From NCBI GenBank assembly GCA_002454505.1, contig DKJA01000037.1, positions 476-6,533 of the forward strand: 6,058 nucleotides of DNA, written 5' to 3'. Under the pieces are notes generated by a model that saw only the letters and a list, made by a program, of their open reading frames with translations, was not told where the DNA came from and did not search any database. This document shows positions 1-6,041 of this stretch, piece by piece (within the stretch, counting starts at the first letter, position 1; the number at the start of each line of letters is the position of its first letter). The stretch comes from Oxalobacteraceae bacterium UBA6704 (GTDB lineage: Bacteria; Pseudomonadota; Gammaproteobacteria; Burkholderiales; Burkholderiaceae_D). Position numbers and translations under genes: made by a program.

Positions 1-49
1 GAAAAAAGTTGCTCGAAAAATGGGGTCTGTCCCCATTTTTCAGGCAACT
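1..49 (-). terminator. Intrinsic terminator of the chemoreceptor transcript
   Basis: Bases 7-25 pair with 31-49 around a 5-base loop (26-30). The 19-base arms have one G-T wobble (13/43) and one C-A mismatch (14/42). The outer arm is AGTTGC/GCAACT and the inner arm is an 11-bp GAAAAATGGGG/CCCCATTTTTC stem. Read on the minus strand, the hairpin is followed directly by a run of T (complement of 2-7), the standard layout of a rho-independent terminator. It overlaps the last two bases of the chemoreceptor stop codon (48-50), so termination would occur right at the end of the gene. The inner stem alone is A/T-symmetric (A5...T5), so it could also terminate weakly on the plus strand. The inner part resembles a dispersed repeat (see 22-34). 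Confidence 0.8.
22..34. repeat. REP-like stem-loop core GGGGTCTGTCCCC
   Basis: This 13-base core has 4-bp G/C arms around TCTGT and forms the tip of the hairpin at 7-49. It matches the reverse complement of the palindrome at 5950-5962 (GGTGTCTGACACC) at 10 of 13 positions. Two of the three differences (positions 3 and 11) are compensatory: a G-C pair becomes T-A. I recall stem-loops of this form (GGGGTCTGNCCCC) as common between genes in many betaproteobacterial genomes, but I could not count copies here. It may be a dispersed palindromic repeat that has been adopted as part of the terminator. Confidence 0.5.
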
Positions 50-1586
50 AATGCCCGGCGGACTTGTAGCCGATCCGGAACCCGCCCCAGTGCTTCCCAT
101 GCACATAAATCGGTGCGGATAAATCGTGCATCACCTCGCCCGTATCCCGTTTATACGTCTGCAGCAAGAACGGCCGCGTGTTGCTGCCGCAGCGCTTGCC
201 GGTGCGGTCGCTGAACAGGCGTTTCGTGCGGTTGTTGACGATGTCGATGTCGTAATCCCCCGTCAGCGGCTGCGAGAATTTCTTGTTGTGGGTGGGGAAG
301 TAGCCCTGGTCGTCGACGGCGCCCGCGTAAGCCAGTTGCGGCAGTGCAGCAAGCAGGCCTTCCTGCAGCGGCGGCAGGACCTTGTCGGTGAACGCATCGA
401 AGCGGGTGTTGTACTTCGGCGGGTTGGTGCCGGGGATGGGTTTGTACTGGCGGTCGAACAGCGCTTCGCGGGAAATCTTGTTGCTGGCGATGGCCTGCTC
501 GAACAGCTGGCCCACCTCGCGCGCCGCCTGCTGCGCCGCAGCGCGGATCTCATCGTGCGGGGTGGCGACGTTCGCATCGGCCAGCGCGCCGGCGATGATT
601 TCGGCGCGGTCGGCCAGTGCCATCGCCGAGGCCGCCACGCGCGGCAGGTCGCGGTCCGTGCCCAGCATGCTGTCGCGGATCTTGGCGATCGCTTCGGCAA
701 TCACCTGCGCCGTGGCCACGTGTTCGCGCGACGTGCGGGCGATCTCGTCGATCTCCCGTTCCGATTCCGCCGACGACTGCTCGATATTGGTCAGCAACCC
801 GTGCACCGTGCGCACGTTCTCCGCCGCCTGGGTGACGGCGCCGGCCAGCGACGTCATGCCCGTGCTGGCCTTGTCCGCCTGCTCGTTGATGGCGCGGACC
901 ATCTGGCTGATTTCATCCGTCGCCGCTTTGGTGCGCTGGGCCAGTTGCCGTACTTCGCCGGCGACGACGGCAAACCCGCGACCCTGTTCGCCGGCGCGGG
1001 CCGCCTCGATGGCGGCATTCAGCGCCAGCAGGTTGGTTCTTGCGGAGATTTCGGAGATCGCATCGGTGAAACCGGCGATGCGGCCGGCCTTTGCGCGCAG
1101 GTCGGTCATCACATCGGCCGCCGCGCGGGCATCGGTGCTGGCGCCGGAGATGCGGCGCAGGCCTTCGTCCGCCTCGGCGCGGCCGGCCACGGTTTCCTCG
1201 CGCACGCGGTGCGCCACCTGCGACGCCCGTTCCGCATTGGCGGCGATCTGGCCGGTGGCGCCGGCGTTCTGCTGGGTGCTGGTGGCGATCGATGCGGCGG
1301 AGGCGACCTCGTCGCCGATTTTCTTCTTGATGGAGTCGACGAAATACGATGTTTCGGCGGCGCCGATCATGATCGCGTCGATTTCGTTGCCGACGGTGGC
1401 GGCAAAGCGGCGGCTGCCGTCGTCCCCGGCGCCGCGGCCGGCAAAGCGTGCGATCGCGGCCGCCACCAGCGCGGCCAGCAGGGCGGGCCATAAGACGGTG
1501 CCGCCGAAGAACAGCCACACCGGACAAACACCCGCCGCCAGGGCGACCGCCAGCCACCCGCCGTGCTGCAAGACCTTGCGCTGCAT
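48..1586 (-). CDS. Methyl-accepting chemotaxis protein with C-terminal sensor-like domain
   Basis: A 512-residue chemoreceptor that would signal to the flagellar motor through CheA/CheW. Residues about 12-48 form two closely spaced hydrophobic segments, a membrane hairpin with almost no periplasmic loop, and no HAMP domain is evident. Residues about 60-335 are the signalling coiled coil. The conserved hairpin tip lies at about 178-217 and includes TNLLALNAAIEAARAGE and RGFAVVAGEVRQLAQRT. Residues about 375-510 form a separate globular domain with DQGYFPTHN (426-434), NRTKRLFSD (452-460) and DLSAPIYVHGKHWGGFRIGY (488-507), a pattern I associate with a Cache/PDC-like sensor found at the C terminus of some proteobacterial chemoreceptors. 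The fold assignment is inference. With the sensor after the coiled coil, sensing is probably cytoplasmic. There is no CheR-binding pentapeptide at the C terminus. The ATG at 1586 is supported by AGGAG at 1592-1596, 5 bases upstream. The gene lies 43 bases downstream of the Lrp-type gene on the same strand and is probably co-transcribed. The ligand is unknown. Confidence 0.93.
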   Translation of the reverse strand: MQRKVLQHGGWLAVALAAGVCPVWLFFGGTVLWPALLAALVAAAIARFAGRGAGDDGSRRFAATVGNEIDAIMIGAAETSYFVDSIKKKIGDEVASAASIATSTQQNAGATGQIAANAERASQVAHRVREETVAGRAEADEGLRRISGASTDARAAADVMTDLRAKAGRIAGFTDAISEISARTNLLALNAAIEAARAGEQGRGFAVVAGEVRQLAQRTKAATDEISQMVRAINEQADKASTGMTSLAGAVTQAAENVRTVHGLLTNIEQSSAESEREIDEIARTSREHVATAQVIAEAIAKIRDSMLGTDRDLPRVAASAMALADRAEIIAGALADANVATPHDEIRAAAQQAAREVGQLFEQAIASNKISREALFDRQYKPIPGTNPPKYNTRFDAFTDKVLPPLQEGLLAALPQLAYAGAVDDQGYFPTHNKKFSQPLTGDYDIDIVNNRTKRLFSDRTGKRCGSNTRPFLLQTYKRDTGEVMHDLSAPIYVHGKHWGGFRIGYKSAGH

Positions 1587-1602
1587 ACCGTCTCCTCTCC
1601 GC

Positions 1603-1629
1603 GTGCGGCTGAGGAAGACCTCGCTGCAC
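1603..1629 (-). other. Intercistronic hairpin between lrp-type gene and chemoreceptor
   Basis: In the minus-strand transcript, 1629-1623 pairs with 1609-1603 (one mismatch) and 1622-1619 (GAGG) pairs with 1614-1611 (CCTC) around the loop TCTT, with a single bulged base at 1610. The structure begins immediately after the regulator stop codon and ends 6 bases before the chemoreceptor's ribosome binding site. No T-run follows, so it is not a typical terminator. A role in mRNA processing or 3'-end protection, giving unequal expression of the two genes, is possible but is inference. Confidence 0.45.
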
Positions 1630-2085
1630 TTATTTGATCGGCAACTTGCTCGTGTTCTTAACTTCTTCCATTACGGCATAAGTATGAGTTTCGCGCACGC
1701 CTTTTTGCAACAGTGTCTTGCCCAGGAATTCACGATAGGCCGCCATGTCCTTCACGCGCGCCTTGACCAGGTAGTCGAAACCGCCGGCCACCATATGGCA
1801 TTCGAGCACCTCGGGGATCAGTTGTACGCTATGCTTGAACGCATCGAACACTTCCGGCGTCGTGCGGTCCAGCACCACCTCGATGAAGACGAGCAGCGAC
1901 ACGTCGAGCAGCTGCGGATTCAGCTGCGCGGTATAGCCCAGGATGTAACCGGAATCGTGCAGCTTGCGCACCCGCTCCAGGCACGCGGCCGGCGACAGGT
2001 TGACGCGCGCGGCCAGCTCCACATTGCTGATGCGGCCATCGCTCTGCAGTTCCATCAGAATCTTCTTGCTGATCTTGTCCAGCAT
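1630..2085 (-). CDS. lrp: Lrp/AsnC-family regulator, probable controller of putA
   Basis: A 151-residue leucine-responsive-regulator-type protein of normal family length. Residues about 4-50 are the winged helix-turn-helix: LDKISKKIL, then DGRISNVELAARVNLSPAAC (16-35) and LERVRKL (36-42). Residues about 62-142 are the ligand-binding/oligomerisation RAM domain, with LLVFIEVVLDR, ECHMVAGGFDYLVKARVKDM (95-114) and TYAVMEEVK (135-143). These blocks are very close to E. coli Lrp, including the NPQLLDVSLLVF-type strand. The ATG at 2085 has AGGGG at 2093-2097, 7 bases upstream, and the stop is TAA. The gene diverges from putA across 189 bases. In several proteobacteria an Lrp-type protein beside putA (PutR in Agrobacterium and Rhodobacter) activates it in response to proline. 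Because the PutA here lacks its own DNA-binding domain, the same role is likely. The lrp symbol reflects sequence resemblance. Whether this is the global regulator or a local PutR-like protein cannot be decided from the window. Confidence 0.93.
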   Translation of the reverse strand: MLDKISKKILMELQSDGRISNVELAARVNLSPAACLERVRKLHDSGYILGYTAQLNPQLLDVSLLVFIEVVLDRTTPEVFDAFKHSVQLIPEVLECHMVAGGFDYLVKARVKDMAAYREFLGKTLLQKGVRETHTYAVMEEVKNTSKLPIK

Positions 2086-2097
2086 TGTCTATCCCCT

Positions 2098-2121
2098 AAT
2101 TTAATTTTATTTGGTTAAATT
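2098..2121. promoter_or_regulatory. A/T-rich inverted repeat, candidate Lrp operator
   Basis: AATTTAA (2098-2104) and TTAAATT (2115-2121) are perfect 7-base inverted arms separated by 10 bases. They lie in the most A/T-rich patch of an otherwise GC-rich window. The Lrp family favours degenerate A/T-rich palindromes with flexible A/T centres, so this is a reasonable operator candidate. It overlaps the -10 element and spacer of the proposed regulator promoter, so binding there would fit autorepression. Binding itself is inference. Confidence 0.45.
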
Positions 2122-2131
2122 CTCTCATCAA
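2104..2131 (-). promoter_or_regulatory. Sigma70-like promoter of the lrp-type gene
   Basis: On the minus strand, TTGATG (complement of 2126-2131) and TAAAAT (complement of 2104-2109) are separated by 16 bases. Each hexamer is close to the TTGACA/TATAAT consensus. The predicted start, near 2097, gives a leader of only about 12 bases that begins at the AGGGG ribosome binding site, unusually short. A further upstream promoter is therefore not excluded. Confidence 0.5.
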
Positions 2132-2165
2132 AAATGTTGTATGGCTAGTCCCCCCCATTACCAGA

Positions 2166-2193
2166 ATTAATCCAGAGGATTCCCGCATACAAT
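2166..2193 (+). promoter_or_regulatory. Candidate putA promoter with weak -35
   Basis: TACAAT at 2188-2193 is a good -10 element (one mismatch to consensus). The best-spaced -35 is ATTAAT at 2166-2171, 16 bases upstream and poor, as expected of a promoter that needs an activator. The start would be near 2200, leaving a leader of about 75 bases. The -10 lies in a small inverted repeat (ACAAT 2189-2193, ATTGT 2200-2204). CCAGA occurs twice, 11 bases apart (2161-2165 and 2172-2176), on either side of the weak -35, about one helical turn, which could be activator contacts. No experimental support is available here. Confidence 0.35.
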
Positions 2194-2212
2194 CGAATCA
2201 TTGTCACGCTCC

Positions 2213-2228
2213 GCAAACGTCCGTTTGC
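2213..2228. promoter_or_regulatory. 16-base palindrome in the putA leader
   Basis: GCAAACG and CGTTTGC are perfect 7-base inverted arms separated by TC. The element lies downstream of the candidate putA promoter and 46 bases before the ATG. It could be an operator for a dimeric helix-turn-helix repressor, or a leader hairpin (6-bp stem with a GTCC loop). The half-site GCAAACG recalls LacI/PurR-type operators, but the arms here are spaced wider than in the PurR box, so no regulator is assigned. Confidence 0.45.
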
Positions 2229-2274
2229 CGGGCGTGTTTTGTTAGGTACACCCTTTCCCTGTCGAGACCTCCGA

Positions 2275-5200
2275 ATGAATGCCCCAGCCCCCTTCGCCGC
2301 CCTGCAAGCGGAAATCCTGCGCGACCCGACGCCGCTGCGCGCCGCCATCACCGCCGCCTACCGCCGCGACGAGCAAACCGCCGTGCAATGGCTGCTGGCG
2401 CAGATTACCGACCGCGGCGCCGATGCGACCCGCGAGGCGCAGGAGCTGGCCCGCCGGCTGGTGACGGCCGTCCGCGAGAAGCGCACGCGCGCTTCCGGCG
2501 TGGATGCGCTGATGCACCAGTTCTCGCTGTCGTCGGACGAGGGCGTGGCGCTGATGTGCCTGGCCGAAGCGCTGCTGCGCATCCCGGACAAGGCCACCGC
2601 CGACCGCCTCATCGCCGACAAGATCAGCAAGGGCGACTGGCGCAAGCACCTGGGCGAATCGCCATCGCTGTTCGTCAACGCGGCCACGTGGGGCCTGCTG
2701 GTCACGGGCAAGCTGGTGGGCTCGTCGAGCGAGGAGAAACTGGGATCGGCCATCACGCGGCTGATCGCCAAGGGCGGCGAACCGCTGATCCGCAAGGGCG
2801 TCGACCTGGCCATGCGGATGCTGGGCAACCAGTTCGTCACCGGCCAGACCATCGACGAAGCCTTGAAGAACGGCCGCGACAACGAGGCGCGCGGCTACCG
2901 TTATTCCTACGACATGCTGGGCGAAGCAGCGCTGACGGAAAGCGATGCGGCCAACTACTACGCCTCGTATGAGACGGCGATCCACGCGATCGGCCGCGCC
3001 TCGGCGGGCCGCGGCATCCGCAACGGCCCCGGCATCTCGGTGAAACTGTCGGCGCTGCATCCCCGTTACAGCCGCGCCCAGCGCGACCGCGTGATGACGG
3101 AACTGCTGCCGCGCGTAAAAGCGCTGGTGCTGCTGGCCAAGCAGTACAACATCGGCCTGAACATCGATGCGGAAGAGGCGGACCGCCTGGAACTGTCGCT
3201 GGACCTGATGGAAGCGATGGCCCACGACCCGGATCTCGCCGGTTTCGACGGCATCGGCTTCGTCGTGCAGGCTTACCAGAAGCGCTGCCCGTTCGCCATC
3301 GACTACCTGGTCGACCTGGCGCGCCGCAGCGGCCGCAAGTTCATGGTGCGGCTGGTCAAAGGCGCCTACTGGGATGCCGAGATCAAGCGTGCCCAGGTGG
3401 AAGGCATGCCGGGCTATCCCGTCTACACGCGCAAGGTGTACACCGACGTTTCCTACCTGGCCTGCGCGCAGCGCCTGCTGGCCGCAACGGATGTGATCTA
3501 CCCGCAATTCGCCACGCACAATGCGCAGACGCTGTCCACGATCTACACGTGGGCCAAGCGCGACGGCATCGACGCCTACGAGTTCCAATGCCTGCACGGC
3601 ATGGGCGAAACGCTGTACGACCAGGTCGTCGGCCCGAACAACCTGAACAAGGCCTGCCGCATCTATGCGCCGGTCGGCACGCATGAAACGCTGCTGGCCT
3701 ACCTGGTGCGCCGGCTGCTGGAGAATGGCGCGAACTCGTCGTTCGTCAGCCAGATCGTCGATGAAAACATCGCCATCGACACGCTGATCCAGAACCCGCT
3801 GGATATCGCCCGCGCACAGCAGGGCCTGCCGCACCCGGCGATTCCGCTGCCGAAGGACATGTTCGGCGCCGAGCGCAAGAACTCGGACGGCATCGACTTC
3901 TCCAATGAAGACGTGCTGCGCGAAGTGTCGGCAGTGCTGGCCGATGCCCACACGTGGTCGGCGGCGCCATTGCTGGCGGTGTCGGCAACTGCCGCGCAAC
4001 CGTCGCAAGCCATTCTGAATCCGGCGCAGAACGGCGATATCGTCGGCCAGGTCACCGAAGCCACGGCCGAGGACGTGGAGCACGCGCTGACTTGCGCCAG
4101 CGAATTCGCCATGGACTGGCAGACGGTCGAGCCGGGCGCCCGTGCCGATGCGCTGCTTCGCGCGGCGGACCTGTACGAAAAACACACATTGGAGCTGATG
4201 GCACTGGCGATCCGCGAAGCGGGCAAGTCGCTGCCGAACGCGATTGCCGAAGTGCGCGAGGCGGTCGATTTCCTGCGCTATTACGCCGAGCAGATCCGTC
4301 ACGAAAAGAATGTGCTGGCGCTGGGTCCGGTGACGTGCATCTCGCCGTGGAACTTCCCGCTGGCGATTTTCACCGGTCAGGTTGCGGCTGCGCTGGCGGC
4401 CGGCAATGTGGTGCTGGCGAAACCGGCCGAGCAGACGCCGCTGATCGCGCACCGTGCCGTCCAGCTGCTGCATGAAGCGGGCATTCCCCGTGCGGCGCTG
4501 CAATTCCTGCCGGGCCGCGGCGAGGTGGTGGGCGCGGGCCTGTGCAACGACGCACGCGTAAAAGGCGTGATCTTCACGGGATCGACGGAAGTGGCCCAGC
4601 TGATCAACCGCACGCTGGCGAAACGTGCCGTGGCGGAGAGCTGCGACATTCCGCTGATCGCCGAGACGGGCGGACAGAATGCGATGATCGTCGATTCGTC
4701 GTCGCTGCCGGAACAGGTGGTGCAGGATGCGATCTCGTCGGCCTTCGACAGTGCCGGCCAGCGCTGCTCCGCGCTGCGCGTGCTGTTCCTGCAGGACGAG
4801 ATTGCCGACAAGACCATCAAGATGCTGAAAGGCGCGATGGGCGAGCTGAACATCGGCAGCCCGGACCGGCTGGTGACGGACATCGGCCCCGTCATCGACA
4901 CGGAAGCGCAGCAGAACCTGCTGTCGCACATCGAGAAGACCAAGCTGACCGCTGTGGCGCACTTCTCGCTGGGCCTGCCAGCGGATGCACCGGGTACCTT
5001 CGTGCCGCCGACGGTGCTGGAAATCCGTTCGCTCGACGAACTGACGAAGGAAGTCTTCGGCCCCGTGATGCACGTGATCCGCTACCGCCGCGCCGACCTG
5101 CCGAAAGTGATCGACCAGATCAATGCCAGCGGCTTCGGCCTGACGCTGGGCGTGCATTCGCGCATCGACGAGACGATCGACTATATCGCCACGCGTGCCC

Positions 5201-5910
5201 ACGTCGGCAATATTTATGTGAATCGCAATATCGTCGGCGCCGTGGTGGGTGTGCAGCCGTTCGGCGGCGAGGGCAAGTCGGGCACGGGGCCGAAGGCGGG
5301 CGGTCCGCTGTACCTGAAGCGCCTGCAGCGCGCCGCGGCACCGGTGGAGACGCATGCACGGCAATCGTCGCCGAGCGTGGATGCGCTGGTGGTGTGGGCG
5401 AAAAACAAGGGCAAGACCCAGCTGGCCGCGCTGGCCGAGCAATACGTCCGCACGACGCCGCTGGGCGGCGGCCTGGTGCTGCCCGGCCCGACAGGCGAAC
5501 GCAACACGCTGCGCTACGAAGCGCGCGGCGTGATTGCCTGCTTCGCCGACACGACGGATGCGCTGCTGAACCAGGTCGCCGCGGCACTGGCGACGGGCAA
5601 CCGGGCGGCGATTGTTGCCCATTCGACGGCGCTGGTGCCGCCCGACCTGCCGCCGGTGGTGCGCGACCGCATCCAGGTGGTCGGCGACCTGCACGGCATG
5701 AACGACACGTTCCAGATCGCGCTGGTGGAATCGTCGGTGGTCCCGCAGGTGCGCGTGCCGCTGGCGGAGCGGGGCGGGGCGCTGGTCTCCGTCATCGAAA
5801 CAACAGCCGCCGATGCCATCCCCCTGTGGCGCCTGATCGCCGAACGCGCGCTGTGCGTCAACACCACCGCTGCCGGTGGCAATGCCAGCCTGATGACGCT
5901 GGGCGCGTAA
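2275..5910 (+). CDS. putA: Bifunctional proline dehydrogenase / L-glutamate gamma-semialdehyde dehydrogenase (type B PutA)
   Basis: A 1211-residue PutA that oxidises proline to P5C with FAD, passing electrons to the quinone pool, and then oxidises glutamate semialdehyde to glutamate with NAD+. Residues about 1-185 are the arm/alpha region. The proline dehydrogenase barrel (about 190-540) keeps Lys257, Asp298, Arg359, Tyr464, Arg479, Arg480 and Glu483, with spacings matching E. coli K329, D370, R431, Y540, R555, R556 and E559 almost exactly. The dehydrogenase domain (about 570-1020) has SPWNFP (690-695), Lys716, FTGSTEVA from 767, Glu797 and catalytic Cys831 (E-to-C spacing 34, as in E. coli E883/C917). 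About 1020-1190 is the ALDH-like C-terminal domain, ending in the conserved motif NTTAAGGNASLM (1196-1207). The N-terminal ribbon-helix-helix repressor domain of E. coli PutA is absent, so this is an enzyme only. Type B is intermediate in length between the minimal form (about 1000 residues) and the E. coli form (1320). I chose ATG 2275 because homology starts just after it. An in-frame TTG at 2239 would add 12 residues. No good Shine-Dalgarno precedes 2275. Likely controlled by the divergent Lrp-type gene. Confidence 0.97.
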   Translation: MNAPAPFAALQAEILRDPTPLRAAITAAYRRDEQTAVQWLLAQITDRGADATREAQELARRLVTAVREKRTRASGVDALMHQFSLSSDEGVALMCLAEALLRIPDKATADRLIADKISKGDWRKHLGESPSLFVNAATWGLLVTGKLVGSSSEEKLGSAITRLIAKGGEPLIRKGVDLAMRMLGNQFVTGQTIDEALKNGRDNEARGYRYSYDMLGEAALTESDAANYYASYETAIHAIGRASAGRGIRNGPGISVKLSALHPRYSRAQRDRVMTELLPRVKALVLLAKQYNIGLNIDAEEADRLELSLDLMEAMAHDPDLAGFDGIGFVVQAYQKRCPFAIDYLVDLARRSGRKFMVRLVKGAYWDAEIKRAQVEGMPGYPVYTRKVYTDVSYLACAQRLLAATDVIYPQFATHNAQTLSTIYTWAKRDGIDAYEFQCLHGMGETLYDQVVGPNNLNKACRIYAPVGTHETLLAYLVRRLLENGANSSFVSQIVDENIAIDTLIQNPLDIARAQQGLPHPAIPLPKDMFGAERKNSDGIDFSNEDVLREVSAVLADAHTWSAAPLLAVSATAAQPSQAILNPAQNGDIVGQVTEATAEDVEHALTCASEFAMDWQTVEPGARADALLRAADLYEKHTLELMALAIREAGKSLPNAIAEVREAVDFLRYYAEQIRHEKNVLALGPVTCISPWNFPLAIFTGQVAAALAAGNVVLAKPAEQTPLIAHRAVQLLHEAGIPRAALQFLPGRGEVVGAGLCNDARVKGVIFTGSTEVAQLINRTLAKRAVAESCDIPLIAETGGQNAMIVDSSSLPEQVVQDAISSAFDSAGQRCSALRVLFLQDEIADKTIKMLKGAMGELNIGSPDRLVTDIGPVIDTEAQQNLLSHIEKTKLTAVAHFSLGLPADAPGTFVPPTVLEIRSLDELTKEVFGPVMHVIRYRRADLPKVIDQINASGFGLTLGVHSRIDETIDYIATRAHVGNIYVNRNIVGAVVGVQPFGGEGKSGTGPKAGGPLYLKRLQRAAAPVETHARQSSPSVDALVVWAKNKGKTQLAALAEQYVRTTPLGGGLVLPGPTGERNTLRYEARGVIACFADTTDALLNQVAAALATGNRAAIVAHSTALVPPDLPPVVRDRIQVVGDLHGMNDTFQIALVESSVVPQVRVPLAERGGALVSVIETTAADAIPLWRLIAERALCVNTTAAGGNASLMTLGA

Positions 5911-5924
5911 GCCGTTCTACGGCC

Positions 5925-5979
5925 CAGCCCGTGTCCACTTTTCCCCCCTGGTGTCAGACACCGACGTGGACACGGGCTG
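5925..5979. repeat. Nested inverted repeat downstream of putA (REP-like)
   Basis: Two perfect 14-base arms, CAGCCCGTGTCCAC (5925-5938) and GTGGACACGGGCTG (5966-5979), enclose a second perfect palindrome, GGTGTC-A-GACACC (5950-5962), and a C-run (5943-5948). A 16-base stretch (5959-5974) recurs inverted at 6042-6057. No T-run follows the outer arm, so this is not a simple terminator. It has the look of a dispersed palindromic repeat cluster inserted between the putA stop and its terminator. Copy number elsewhere in the genome is unknown. Confidence 0.65.
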
Positions 5980-5986
5980 AACAAGG

Positions 5987-6013
5987 AAATGGCGCTGCGT
6001 GCGCCATTTTTTT
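5987..6013 (+). terminator. Intrinsic terminator of putA
   Basis: AAATGGCGC (5987-5995) pairs perfectly with GCGCCATTT (6001-6009) around the loop TGCGT. T continues through 6013, giving seven consecutive T from 6007. This is a textbook rho-independent terminator on the plus strand, 76 bases after the putA stop codon. putA therefore appears to be a single-gene transcript whose 3' untranslated region contains the nested repeat at 5925-5979. Confidence 0.88.
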
Positions 6014-6041
6014 CGTCTATCCCCTTCGCTATTGCTGTGTT

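Noticed and set aside
126..2118. Long plus-strand open frames (126-1493 and 382-2118) over the chemoreceptor and regulator
   Set aside because: These are shadows of the minus-strand genes. Their translations are arginine/alanine/serine-rich without motifs, and one would cross two clear genes and their intergenic gap.
2213..2228. PurR box
   Set aside because: The half-sites resemble the purine repressor operator, but the arms are separated by extra bases compared with the contiguous CGCAAACGTTTGCG-type site, and proline catabolism is not a known PurR target.
2239..2274. TTG start at 2239, extending PutA by 12 residues
   Set aside because: The added residues (MLGTPFPCRDLR) do not look like PutA, TTG is a rare start, no ribosome binding site precedes it, and the ATG at 2275 gives a natural N terminus.
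2242..5694. 1150-codon open frame antisense to putA
   Set aside because: It is the mirror of a strongly G/C-third-biased real gene, in which stop codons are rare in the complementary frame. The translation is low-complexity, rich in R/H/Q/A, and shows no recognisable domain, whereas the plus strand has complete PutA motifs.
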